From: Nemertoderma westbladi
Taxonomy: Eukaryota > Xenacoelomorpha > Nemertodermatida > Nemertodermatidae
Direction of reading: 5' to 3'
Assembly: GCA_032718475.1 (NCBI GenBank)
Contig: JAUCBJ010006542.1
Coordinates: 1 to 63,315 of the forward strand
Length of the DNA: 63,315 nucleotides
Shown here: in pieces, positions 1-9,609 of the stretch
Numbering within the stretch: the stretch's first letter is position 1
Layout: every line of letters begins with the position of its first letter
The notes under the pieces: model-generated
Databases searched by the model: none
Seen by the model: the letters and a program-made list of their open reading frames with translations, nothing else
Told to the model about the DNA's origin: nothing
Position numbers and translations under genes: made by a program

Positions 1-826
1 GTCAAAAAACATATGTTTGTTTGTCTGCATTGTTTGTATGTATTTTTGTGCACGTTGATATTGGCTTGGAAGGGAACGTGCTTGGTGGTCAACTATACAA
101 ATAAATGTATCGATTATTTGGGTTCTTATTTCGGTTATTAAAAACGGGTAAAATTAAGTTCACGCTGTATAAAACTAGCACAGTTCGATTCGCTGTGTCC
201 CATTCTTATTTTATTCGAGTGTTTATTATAAAGATGTATTATTTATTGATTAAAAATTAAATAGTATAAATATGTAATATTCTCTCAAGCAGCCTCGAAT
301 CTGCCTATGTGGGGCGAGCCACAAGAGTACGCGAGCTTAGCATACGGGTACCTTTAACTCAACCGGTGTGTCTGTTGATCTGTTTTTCTGTCGCGTCCAA
401 TTTTTAAACGTTAATAACTCCGTCAATCCTCTATGAAATATCTAACCAAACTTGGTGCACATATTGTTTGGTAAAAGTTTAGATATTTTTCAAGTAGAAT
501 TTGCGTGTTGCCTTCGTTCGACAAGGTAAGATAAAGTTAAAGATAAAGATAAAGTTTATTAAGTATAAGATTTTAATAATTAGACTTAAACATAAGGGGG
601 CCGATACAGCTGTAATCACCATTCCCCATTCCATTATAGTCTTTGATTAGTTCAAGTACTTTGCTTTAAGAAATGTGTTTTCAATTAACTGATATATATA
701 TAAACTGTAATTAACTTATTATTAAAATTCCCCTTCTCCACGCATACTTCACATATATGCACCCTCATTCCAGGGCGTGCTTGCTATTGCCTGGCTGGTA
801 ATCAGTACACCTCACCACTATAGTAC
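1..826. other. AT-rich DNA without a gene
   Basis: No supported coding sequence. Positions about 530-580 hold an AAAGATAAAG-type low-complexity run like the tails of some non-LTR retroelements, but no element body is recognisable. Confidence 0.5.
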
Positions 827-1138
827 TACAGTAGGTATATATATATGTTATAGCATATTATGATAATGCTCTCTATAGTGAAAAATATCAACTGAAAATG
901 AAAAATATGATAGCCCACTCCAAAGTGAATAAATCTTCTACCGCCCTGGTAGCTCAGTGGTCTTAGGACACACACTCGGCTGATGATAACCGAAAGTTTG
1001 AAACCTAGGTACCGAGTTCGAGCCCCAATAGGGGCGGTTGATATTTTTCACTATAGAGAGCATTATCATAATATGCTATAACATATATATTTATTCACCG
1101 TCACCCTCCCCACAACAATTCATTTACAGTAGGTATAT
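827..1138. mobile_element. Short element with 54-bp perfect inverted repeats around a tRNA-like sequence
   Basis: Arms at 839-892 and 1037-1090 are perfect reverse complements over 54 bp, separated by a 144-bp loop. A 14-bp direct repeat, TACAGTAGGTATAT, occurs at 827-840 and 1125-1138 and looks like a target-site duplication, although it overlaps the first arm by two bases. A further 10-bp inverted pair (GTGAATAAAT at 924-933 and its complement at 1089-1098) is nested inside. The loop carries a tRNA-like sequence. The arms are identical, so the structure is young or is maintained by conversion. It encodes no protein and is presumably non-autonomous. The family is not identified. Confidence 0.6.
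940..1038 (+). other. tRNA-like sequence (probable pol III-promoted SINE head)
   Basis: Position 940 starts a 7-nt acceptor-like strand, ACCGCCC, which pairs perfectly with GGGCGGT at 1032-1038. An internal A box (TAGCTCAGTGG) lies near 950-960 and a B-box-like GAGTTCGAGCC near 1014-1024. The D and T stems pair poorly and the span of 99 nt is long, so this is more likely a tRNA-derived repeat head than a working tRNA. The 3' strand of the acceptor stem overlaps the first bases of the second inverted-repeat arm. Confidence 0.5.
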
Positions 1139-1355
1139 GGGTAAATATATATGTAGCACACGCAGTGTAAGAGGAGCCAGACTAATAAGACAGCTTGCTT
1201 ATTGTCTGATTATATGATTGGCTGAGTATTTAATCGTGATTCTTTATAGAATAATTAGCTAAATAATTTCGTTGAGGCATTGACATGATAAATTAATATT
1301 TCAGTATCAATACTGTATCTAAAGGGACATCTCGTCAATTTTTTTTTACATAAAA

Positions 1356-2949
1356 AGTCGGGATCCCGAGATAATAACTCGGGATCCCGAGATAATAAGT
1401 CGGGGTCCCGAGATAATAAGTCGGGATCCCGAGATAATAAGTCGGGATCCCGAGATAATAAGTCGGGATCCCGAGATAATAAGTCAGGATCCCGAGATAA
1501 TAAGTCGGGGTCCCGAGATAGTAACTCGGGATCCCGAGATAATAAGTCGGGATCCCGAGATAATAAGTCGGGATCCCGAGATAATAAGTCAGGATCCCGA
1601 GATAATAAGTCGGGATCCCGAGATAATAACTCGGGATCCCGAGATAATAACTCGGGATCCCGAGATAATAAGTCGGGATCCCGAGATAATAAGTCAGGAT
1701 CCCGAGATAATAAGTCGGGATCCCGAGATAATAAGTCGGGATCCCGAGATAATAACTCGGGATCCCGAGATAATAAGTCAGGATCCCGAGATAATAAGTC
1801 GGGATCCCGAGATAATAACTCGGGATCCCGAGATAATAACTCGGGATCCCGAGATAATAAGTCAGGATCCCGAGATAATAAGTCGGGATCCCGAGATAAT
1901 AACTCGGGATCCCGAGATAATAAGTCGGGATCCCGAGATAATAAGTCGGGATCCCGAGATAATAAGTCGGGATCCCGAGATAATAACTCGGGATCCCGAG
2001 ATAATAACTCGGGATCCCGAGATAATAAGTCGGGATCCCGAGATAATAACTCGGGATCCCGAGATAATAACTCGGGATCCCGAGATAATAAGTCAGGATC
2101 CCGAGATAATAAGTCGGGATCCCGAGATAATAACTCGGGATCCCGAGATAATAACTCGGGATCCCGAGATAATAAGTCGGGATCCCGAGATAATAAGTCG
2201 GGATCCCGAGATAATAAGTCGGGATCCCGAGATAATAAGTCAGGATCCCGAGATAATAAGTCGGGATCCCGAGATAATAACTCGGGATCCCGAGATAATA
2301 AGTCGGGATCCCGAGATAATAAGTCAGGATCCCGAGATAATAAGTCGGGATCCCGAGATAATAACTCGGGATCCCGAGATAATAAGTCGGGATCCCGGAT
2401 AATAAGTCGGGGTCCCGAGATAATAAGTCGAGATCCCGAGATAATAAGTCGGGGTCCCGAGATAGTAACTCGGGATCCCGAGATAATAAGTCGGATCCCG
2501 AGATAATAAGTCAGGATCCCGAGATAATAAGTCGGGATCCCGAGATAATAACTCGGGATCCCGAGATAATAAGTCGGGGTCCCGAGATAGTAACTCGGGA
2601 TCCCGAGATAATAAGTCAGGATCCCGAGATAATAAGTCGGGATCCCGAGATAATAACTCGGGATCCCGAGATAATAAGTCGGGGTCCCGTGATAATAAGT
2701 CGGGATCCCGAGATAATAAGTCGGTTTCCCGAGATAATAAGTCGGGATCCCGAGATAATAAGTCAGGATCCCGAGATAATAAGTCGGGATCCCGAGATAA
2801 TAACTCGGGATCCCGAGATAATAAGTCGGGGTCCCGAGATAATAAGTCGAGATCCCGAGATACTAAGTCGGGGTCCCGAGATAGTAACTCGGGATCCCGA
2901 GATAATAAGTCGGGATCCCGAGATAGTAAGTCGGGGTCCCGAGTCGGGG
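1356..2949. repeat. 21-bp minisatellite, about 75 copies
   Basis: Tandem 21-bp unit built around CTCGGGATCCCGAG, a 14-bp perfect palindrome in one variant. Recurrent variants are G/A and G/C at the left side of the palindrome, GGATCC/GGGTCC, and ATAATA/ATAGTA. Single-base deletions occur near 2397 and 2492. Bases above about 2324 encode the C-terminal heptads of the minus-strand gene at 2324-3964; the rest continues past its stop codon. Confidence 0.95.
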
Positions 2950-3964
2950 ACTTTTTTATCATAGGTCTTCGAAAATTAGTAAAAGCTGGTTGATTTACTT
3001 TACTTTCATCTTCCTCATTACCCAACTGTTTCTTAATTTTATTCAATTGTTCATTAATTTTCAGTAATTTACTTTTATTTCCCAGAACCTGTCTTAATAT
3101 CTCTTCTCTATTTTCCTCCTTTTCTTCCATTTGTTTAATAAATTTCCGCATTTGATTTTTGTTTCCTAATATTTGTCTCAATATCTCTTCTTTATTTTCA
3201 TCATTCTCTTCTAAATGTTTAATAAATTTCTGTAATTTAATTTTACTTCCTAGAACTTGGGTCAATGTCGCCTCTTTATTTTCTTCATTTTCCTTCAAAT
3301 GTTTAATAATTTTCCGCAATTGATTCTTATTTCCAAGTAATTGCCTCTTTATTTCCTCATTATCATCATTTTCATCCTCTTCTCCGCTTTCCTGATCTTC
3401 ACTTTCTTCACCCTCTTTCTGACCTTCACTTTCTTCATCCTCTTCCCCGCCTTCACTTTCTTCATCCTCTTCCTGTTCTTCACTTTCTTCATCCTCTTCC
3501 TGTTCTTCACTTTCTTCATTCTCTTCCTGACCTTCGCTATCTTCACCCTCTTCTTGACCTTCACTTTCTTCATCCTCTTCCTGATCTTCACTTTCTTCGT
3601 TCTCAACTTCACTCTCTTCAACTTCATCCTGACCCTCACTATTTTCATTCTCCATCTCATCATCCTCTTCTTCTCCATCTTTCTCACTCAAATTTTCCTC
3701 ATTTTCTAGGGGTAACTGTTTTTGTATCCCTTTCAAAATATTCATAACTTTATGAAATTTATTTTCCATTGTCTGTTTTATATTTAATATATCACGCTCA
3801 TCTCTCTTTTTCTTTTCATCTTCACTAAAAATATCTTCGGATTTTTTAAATTTTTTTGGTAACGGAGCCATTAGTTTTTCCTTTCTATGTGTTTCCATAT
3901 GACGAGATAAATTGTCTTGTCTCATTTCTTTATTACAAACCAAACAACTTTCATGTCTATGCAT
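2324..3964 (-). CDS. C2H2 zinc-finger protein with acidic repeats and a minisatellite-encoded tail
   Basis: Function unknown. The 546-residue frame starts at an ATG. Residues 7-26 form one C2H2-type finger (C7, C10, H22, H26), with DNLSRHMETH following the cysteines. Residues about 95-205 are Glu/Asp/Ser-rich degenerate repeats (EESEGQEE-like). Residues about 207-320 hold three and a half 28-residue repeats around LGNKNQLRKFIKHLEEN, with coiled-coil character. From about residue 338 the protein is a run of heptads LLSRDPD/E encoded by the 21-bp minisatellite. Two single-base deletions then shift the frame, and it ends at a stop created by a repeat variant. No intron is evident. The CCAAT cluster at 4135-4202 is a likely promoter. 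A protein of a degenerate mobile element is an alternative I cannot exclude. Expression is unproven. Confidence 0.55.
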   Translation of the reverse strand: MHRHESCLVCNKEMRQDNLSRHMETHRKEKLMAPLPKKFKKSEDIFSEDEKKKRDERDILNIKQTMENKFHKVMNILKGIQKQLPLENEENLSEKDGEEEDDEMENENSEGQDEVEESEVENEESEDQEEDEESEGQEEGEDSEGQEENEESEEQEEDEESEEQEEDEESEGGEEDEESEGQKEGEESEDQESGEEDENDDNEEIKRQLLGNKNQLRKIIKHLKENEENKEATLTQVLGSKIKLQKFIKHLEENDENKEEILRQILGNKNQMRKFIKQMEEKEENREEILRQVLGNKSKLLKINEQLNKIKKQLGNEEDESKVNQPAFTNFRRPMIKKSPTRDPDLLSRDPDLLSRDPELLSRDPDLVSRDLDLLSRDPDLLSRDPELLSRDPDLLSRDPDLLSRDPDLLSRETDLLSRDPDLLSRDPDLLSRDPELLSRDPDLLSRDPDLLSRDPELLSRDPDLLSRDPELLSRDPDLLSRDPDLLSRDPTYYLGIPSYYLGTPTYYLGISTYYLGTPTYYPGSRLIISGSRVIISGSRLIISGS

Positions 3965-4129
3965 TATATAGCAATGTCAATTGATATTATTGAATTTTAG
4001 CTAAATGATTTTACAAAATTTTAAATAAATAAAACTTTTATGAAAATAAATAAAACTTTTTAATATAAAACTTAGAGAATGACTGGGAATGCGTTGAACG
4101 GGGGCTATTATAGAGGGAGGCTAGAATGG

Positions 4130-4262
4130 ATTATCCAATCAGAGTGCGAGGGTGAGTTAGGCAGCCAATCAGGACTCGAGGGAGGAAAGTTAGACAGCCA
4201 ATGAGAGAGCAGATGCGAGTACAGTGGTAAAGCGCCCGCCCATCCATGGTGAGATAACGTCA
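4130..4262 (-). promoter_or_regulatory. Cluster of three CCAAT boxes, probable NF-Y promoter
   Basis: CCAAT occurs at 4135-4139, 4165-4169 and 4198-4202, in good NF-Y contexts (TCCAATCAG, GCCAATCAG, GCCAATGAG). Spacing is 30 and 33 bp, about three helical turns. A CRE-like half site, AACGTCAC, lies near 4256. The block is locally GC-rich in AT-rich surroundings and sits 170-300 bp upstream of the minus-strand start at 3964. Relative to that gene the boxes are inverted, as is common in TATA-less promoters. Confidence 0.5.
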
Positions 4263-4420
4263 CACTAACTCTCAAGGATAGTTATACTCACCATTCAAAT
4301 ATCCCTCGCAAACCAGATTCCCCCCAGCATCTAAAGTATTCCACTTCAATGCAAAATATATAGAGCTTTAGTTGGATTTGAACCTGTGCTTGTAAACTCT
4401 TTTGTGCTCGTATATTGAAG

Positions 4421-4728
4421 TGAGGCATAGACTATGCCTCACTGAGGCATAGTCTATGCCTCGAGGCATAGTCTATGCCTCAGTGAGGCAGAGTCTATGC
4501 CTCAGTGCCTCGTGAGGCACTGCAGTGAGGCATAGTCTATGCCTCAGTGAGTCATAGTCCCTAGTGCCTCAGTGAGGCATAGTCTATGCCTCAGTGAGGC
4601 ATAGTCTATGCCTCAGTGCCTCAGTGAGGCATAGTCTATGCCTCAGTGCCTCAGTGAGGCATAGTCTATGCCTCAGTGAGTCATAGTCTATGCCTCAGTG
4701 CCTCAGTGAGGCATAGTCTGTGTCAGGT
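4421..4728. repeat. Palindromic 22-bp tandem repeat
   Basis: About a dozen copies of a 22-bp unit containing TGAGGCATAG-T-CTATGCCTCA, a 10+1+10 perfect palindrome. Some are joined directly and others by an extra 8 bp, TGCCTCAG. Each unit can form a hairpin on its own, and neighbouring units can pair with each other. Confidence 0.9.
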
Positions 4729-4784
4729 CTTAAATGAGAGTCTTACAAATTCGAACGTCAACGAACAAATTCGAAGGTTACTGT

Positions 4785-5060
4785 TCCACCTTGGTGTAGT
4801 GGTTGCGTTGAATTCACATCTCCCGTATGTCATGGGTTCGATCCCTGCATGAACCAGGGCAGTTTTCGTTCGGTCAGCAATAGGCCTAACGTTGCAAAAT
4901 GCAGTATTATTGCCTAGTAACCAATTCATGGCTACCGTATGGTTTTCACTTTGAGACATTTCGCCCTCTAGCGGCAGACTGGGGAACTTCAGACTACTCT
5001 GTGACTCTGCAAAAGATATAGCCCATATTGTAATAGATACCGATTGGGGGGTCAAAATTA
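4785..5060 (+). mobile_element. tRNA-derived SINE
   Basis: The head (about 4785-4856) has an A box near TGGTGTAGTGG and a B box GGTTCGATCCC at 4835-4845. The body runs on past AATAGGCCTAACG. A segment TCGCCCTCTAGCGG (4961-4974) follows; its complement resembles the core of a CTCF site. The 3' end is not sharply defined and no clear target duplication was found. Confidence 0.55.
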
Positions 5061-5509
5061 AGTAATAATATATCTAAATAAGTCTCTAAATAAGGGAGGG
5101 GGCGGGGTATTCACCTAAAATTATTTTATCCCCCCCCCTTTCGGGAACGTCGCTGCCCCTGGCATGCTGGCTGGAATGTTAAGTGAGTCTCAGTAAATCA
5201 AATGGTTGTTGGGATGGGTTGTCTGTTGTGAACTTAGAACTGGTTGATCATCATGACATGACATGAACTCTGCTTTCCAGGAAGGGGATATGCAGCATGC
5301 ATCTGCATGGTAGGCCTATCTGCAATTCTGGCTTTATACTTACAGTTGAAGGCCTATGGGCAGTATGGGCTGACGACCGGTACCGGTACCGGTAACCTGT
5401 AACATACAGTTCAGTAATTTGCAGTTACATATAGGCCTAGCTGTATAGCTGTACCGACATATTATGTACATTCTGCTAGCAATGCTATTAGTGCAGGTAG
5501 CATAATTAT
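5061..5509. other. 5' flank of SLC66A1
   Basis: No gene. It contains a G-run/C-run region (5096-5145) and a short ACCGGT tandem at about 5378-5398. No convincing TATA box was found. Confidence 0.4.
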
Positions 5510-5539
5510 ATGAATTATGCTGAACCTACTGGCACCTAA
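5510..5539 (+). other. Overlapping upstream ORF at the SLC66A1 start
   Basis: An ATG at 5510 opens a 9-codon frame (MNYAEPTGT, then TAA) that overlaps the SLC66A1 ATG at 5517 in another frame. If both lie on the mature mRNA it could lower translation from the main start. It would not matter if transcription or trans-splicing begins between them. Confidence 0.3.
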
Positions 5540-6569
5540 CGACACCAACTGTTCGGACGGCGACCCTTGGTTATTCGCGGTATTCGGACAATGTGTACGT
5601 ACCCCGTCCGAATACGTCGCCATTAGTAACGGCATCCTCTCCATGGTCTGTTTCCTCGTGGTCACTATCCCCCAGCTCTACACCAGCTGCGTGGAGAGGA
5701 ACGCAGATGTGGCGCTCTCAGCGGGTTTTCTGTTATTCTGGTTGCTAGGGGACGTTAGCAACGCGGTGGGCTGCGGTCTGTCTGACCAACTTCCCATACA
5801 GATGTGGTCCGCGGGTTTATTCCTTCTATTCGACGTCGCCCTTATAGGGCAATTCCTTTACTTTAAAGCGGTAAATAAACAGAAACGAGCTTTGGAACTT
5901 ACTGAAACTAGTAGCTATACTGCCTCTACCGGTACACCGCCTATCGGTAGTCCCACACGCGGTACCGGTAGCCCACCTATCAGTTCCGCTACCGACACCG
6001 CCGCTGCGGGTACCATTAACCGACTAGCAAGTCTGTTTTTTATCATCTCTATATTCTACGGGTTTAACGGTTTATTATCCTCCGATTCTTCGATTAACGA
6101 ATCGCCGACCGGTAGACAATTATTGTCCGCCGCTGACCCGCAACCCTTAACCCTGGAGCCAGACACCCTCGGTCCCCTGGGCAGCCGGGGTAGCGTATTT
6201 TACGACACTTCTGATGCGACCGGGTACGGCCTCGGTTTGATCTCCGCCCTCTCCTATCTCACCTCTCGGATCCCCCAACTGCTGCAGAACTACCGACGTC
6301 GTTCCGTCGAAGGCGTCTCCATGATGATGTTCCTGATTACAATCGTTGCCAACGTTACCTACGGGCTCAGCATCCTATTGGTCAGCGTTGAAGGGGTCTT
6401 CCTGTTGCGCCATCTGCCCTGGTTGATAGGAAGCTTGGGTACCCTGTTCCTTGATTTCTTTATGATGTACCAATTCTATGTGTATCGCTACCGCGGCCAA
6501 TGTTGTCTTTGTTGCCTTGACAACCCGTACAACCGATGGTTTGTTAATGGCCAACCTATTAATGTTTAA
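5517..6569 (+). CDS. SLC66A1: Lysosomal cationic amino-acid transporter (PQ-loop, SLC66A1/PQLC2)
   Basis: 350-residue multi-pass membrane protein. The family exports lysine and arginine from lysosomes. Two PQ-loop repeats are visible: TIPQLYTS with P52-Q53 and RIPQLLQN with P253-Q254. The N-terminal DPWLFAVFGQC and the segment HLPWLIGSLG before the last helix are close to the animal family. Hydrophobic segments alternate as expected for seven helices. A Ser/Thr/Gly/Pro-rich linker (about residues 129-165) lies between the two halves and is longer than in vertebrate homologues. The C-terminus has a CCLCC cluster (329-333), a possible palmitoylation site, and a YNRW motif; the family's usual dileucine signal is not seen. 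The gene has no intron. ATG at 5517 is chosen because homology begins within 15 residues. An overlapping short uORF precedes it. Confidence 0.93.
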   Translation: MLNLLAPNDTNCSDGDPWLFAVFGQCVRTPSEYVAISNGILSMVCFLVVTIPQLYTSCVERNADVALSAGFLLFWLLGDVSNAVGCGLSDQLPIQMWSAGLFLLFDVALIGQFLYFKAVNKQKRALELTETSSYTASTGTPPIGSPTRGTGSPPISSATDTAAAGTINRLASLFFIISIFYGFNGLLSSDSSINESPTGRQLLSAADPQPLTLEPDTLGPLGSRGSVFYDTSDATGYGLGLISALSYLTSRIPQLLQNYRRRSVEGVSMMMFLITIVANVTYGLSILLVSVEGVFLLRHLPWLIGSLGTLFLDFFMMYQFYVYRYRGQCCLCCLDNPYNRWFVNGQPINV

Positions 6570-6837
6570 TATCCTTTCTTTTTAATCGGCATTATCTATT
6601 TATTACAGGTATTAATTGATTAGATAGTATTTTTTGTTCATATTTTCTATCTTTCAATCATATATTATGTATTCACAAAATGTATATTTATTAATATTAT
6701 TAATAATTAATTATGATGTTATTTTATGTTTATGTATAAATTAACTGTATGTAATGTAACTGTATAATACTGCACTCTTTTTTAAGGCACAAATATTGAC
6801 GAAAATTGAAAGAGTGTGTAACAAGCACCACAACAAT
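6570..6837. other. AT-rich 3' flank of SLC66A1
   Basis: No gene. No canonical AATAAA lies close to the stop codon; the nearest good ones are past 7000. Confidence 0.4.
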
Positions 6838-7606
6838 TTGTGAACGGCTACCAATTAAAGTCATACCAAAATCGATGAAAATTTCACCAAAAAAATTATA
6901 TTACACCAATTTAAATAATCTGACCCCAAAAAAAATTATTCCACACCAAATAAAAAAAGTCTCCCCAAATAAAATTATTCAAACACCTAAAACAATTATT
7001 CAATCGCCAAAAACAATTTTTCAGCACCAAAATAAATAAATGCTTGCTAAACCAATTATTCATTTCATTGCACTTTAAAGGAGCAGGTTTGTAAAGGAGC
7101 AGGTTACAGAGGCGTTTTGGGGGAACCAAAACAATAAACGAAAGTTAACATGTTACAAGATTATGCAGGTCTTTATAATTGGGTCTTTGTTTTGTACTCA
7201 TTCGAGGATTGTCATCGTCGGTATAATATAATTAAACATTTTGTTTGATTTATGGAAATAAATAATGAATGAATTTGTATAAATAAATTTTCCATAAAAT
7301 ATTTGGTGAGACTGGAAGAATTGTTTTTGGTTGACAAGTAGTTATTTTAGGGAGATTGAATAATTGATTTTGGGGAATGAATAATTGTTTTTGGGTGGGT
7401 GAATAATTCTTTTTGGGGAGGAATTATTGTTTTTGGGTGGGTGAATTATTGTTTTTGGGTGTGTGAATAATTGTTTTTGGCGAGAGAGATATTCAAAATT
7501 GGGGAATGCAAATTGGTGTTACAAAAAAATTATATGGTGCTAAATAATTTTTTGTGTGAAATCATCTAATTTGGGGTGGCATTCAATTAGTGGCGATTGT
7601 GAACCC
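6838..7606. repeat. Foldback-like structure: inverted arms made of an AT-rich minisatellite
   Basis: The left arm (about 6838-7030) is a degenerate 17-21-bp tandem of the type CCAAAAACAATTATTCA. The right arm (about 7318-7606) is the same minisatellite in reverse orientation. The outer ends also correspond: GAACGGCTACCAATTAAAG on the left and the complement of the region near 7575-7605 on the right. The arms differ in length and are imperfect. A partial copy of the dispersed TIR-family core lies in the middle (7077-7160). Tandem-repeat inverted arms are known from foldback transposons, but no target duplication was found. Confidence 0.5.
7077..7160 (+). mobile_element. Partial copy of the dispersed GGTTACAG/AACCAAAACAATAAAC element
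   Basis: Contains AAAGGAGCAGGTTACAG, then AACCAAAACAATAAAC, then a GTTACA motif. This order is shared with copies at 9852, 12709, 14136, 18785, 19679 and 56195. No terminal inverted repeats remain here, and AAAGGAGCAGGTT is partly duplicated at its start. Confidence 0.55.
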
Positions 7607-8850
7607 GCTAAATTTCTTATAAAAACATCGTCGTTGTTATTTTTAGATTGTGTTATTATAATTTTGTGGCATCGCATCTATTTCCCCCTTTATAAATAAT
7701 TATAGAGTAAATATTTCGTTTATTTGAATAAACCGCATTTTTTCAACCCATTTTCATTACTTATCTGCGACTGTGTGGGTGGTTATTGTTCCAGACATAG
7801 AAACCCACCCAGCACGAGGTTACCCGTGCGCGTCATGGATGGACTGTTAAATAAAGTTTGTGGGGTCAACCGTCAACTACATAGTTTTGTATGCGATATG
7901 TTGCATAAAAATGGATATAATTTAGTCTAGTGTTTGAAATAGTATTACACTGGCAAAATGGAGGATATCGAATTTTAATGCAAATATTAGAGTTGAAACA
8001 GAGACTTGTAACTGATCTCTGTTCTCTGGATTCTCCGGGCTATTTTTTGGTCTCCGGATAGGTCTCTGGTTCCCGGGTATTGAAACAGGCATTTTACCCA
8101 GAGATCAGTGATTTGACAAATTAAAAATATATATTTATTTTGTACAAGATAAAATGATAAATAAAGACACAAATTTTTTTTACTTTATATAAAAATAATT
8201 ACGTTAATTTTTAACAATTTTTAATTCCCCGCTTTAACAAAATTACATAGCAACTTCTACCCTATTTTTAAGCATGACTCACACTAGATGAACCAATTAT
8301 CTTCTATATAATTTAAGGTGCGTTTCATTTTAAGTTAAATTTGCACCTAAAGAGGGTTCTTATTTAAGAATAAGTGTGCTTAATTTGAGCTCCCATAAAG
8401 TTTACATGTAAAAGTAAAGGCAGAGCTGTTTTCACCATTTTGTAGGCTATATATTACGGCGACCGAATGAAGAGAACGAGCATAACGAGACTTCAATAGG
8501 GTTGAGTATATAGTTCTGAAAATGTGAAATATAGTTCTGGGATTTTGCATACCTTAAAATTATGTTTTTTTTTATTTTGGCTTTTAGTTTTTGGTTTTAG
8601 CTTTTGAATATATTGTCATGTTCGTTTCACTATTTTTAGTGACCCCGACCCATCCCTAAAATACCCATGTTCCAAAGAAATTATCCTTTTAAATCAATAG
8701 CTATTAATCATTGTGATATAAAGCAATTCACGTTTATTATTTAAAAAAAAAATATTCTTTAACATTATTATTAGTTAATATATAAATCTCAGGTAGTTGC
8801 CCCAAGATATGGAAGTTAATTAAAGCTGTGCTAGACCACTAGGAGAGAGT
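7607..8850. other. Region without a recognisable gene
   Basis: AT-rich. Several short open frames exist but none shows family resemblance or coding character. A CT/GG-rich patch near 8020-8090 is the only compositional feature. Confidence 0.4.
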
Positions 8851-8854
8851 GGTG

Positions 8855-9370
8855 GGATTCCATGTGGTACTGGGTGGTTGTAGTCGTTTTACTGGGTGTG
8901 GGTGCTCTACTAGGTGTTGAGAGTTGGAGTGAGTATTGTACTGGGCGCTGGTAGTGGGTGTTGTTCTGGGTGTTCGGAGTAGTTGTACTGGGTGTTGGAC
9001 TGGGAATGGAAGTTGAAGTAGGTGCTGGCAGTGGGAGTTTGTGCTGAACTGGGTACTGGGTGGGGGTGATTGTTGTATTAGGTGCTGGTAGTGGGTGTTG
9101 TTCTGGGTGTTCGGAGTAGTTGTACTGGGTGTTGGACTGGGAATGGAAGTTGAACTAGGTGCTGGCAGTGGGAGTTTGTGCTGAACTGGGTACTGGTAAT
9201 GATTGTTGTATTAGGTGCTGGGAGTGGGTGTTGTACTGGGTGCTGAGAGTGGGTGTTGAACTGGGAGTAGGTGTTATAGTAGGTGCTGGCAATAGTTGCA
9301 CTGGGTATTGAGAGTGGGTGTTGAACTGAGTGTGGGAGTTTCACTAGGTGCTGGTAATGGGAGTTGTACT
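8855..9370. repeat. Degenerate GT-rich minisatellite with a 137-bp duplication
   Basis: Built from short GGTGCTGG/AGTGGGTGTTG/TACTGGGTGT modules. A block starting near 8951 recurs 137 bp later near 9088 with few differences. The single open frame through it on the minus strand (about 9078-9344) is a repeat artefact. Confidence 0.75.
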
Positions 9371-9609
9371 AGGTGCACGGTGCAGGGTCTACACTAATTT
9401 ACAAAAAATTATAAATTATATTATTAAATTGAACATTAAATTAAAACATTCAGAACAATTGCAGAGGGGATTTCGAAAAGGGTCTCTCAAATCAATAAAT
9501 AATTGTTCAACATGTGAGGCTGTAGTCCAATCCAATCTAATCCAAAACCTTTTCCTTTTTAATTTCAAAAGTGAAATTATACTAAGGGCCTGTCAATTTT
9601 AAAATTTTA

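Noticed and set aside
940-1038. Functional tRNA gene
   Set aside because: The acceptor stem and boxes are good, but the D and T stems pair poorly and the length is wrong for a normal tRNA.
2689-2964. Plus-strand frame of 91 codons in the 21-bp minisatellite
   Set aside because: Repeat-derived shadow of the minus-strand coding tract.
5378-5984. Repeated ACCGGTA words upstream of and within SLC66A1
   Set aside because: Few, irregularly spaced, and partly explained by Thr-Gly codons in the linker; not enough for a regulatory call.
9078-9344. 88-codon minus-strand frame rich in His, Pro and Thr
   Set aside because: Lies wholly in the GT-rich minisatellite and has repeat-like translation only.
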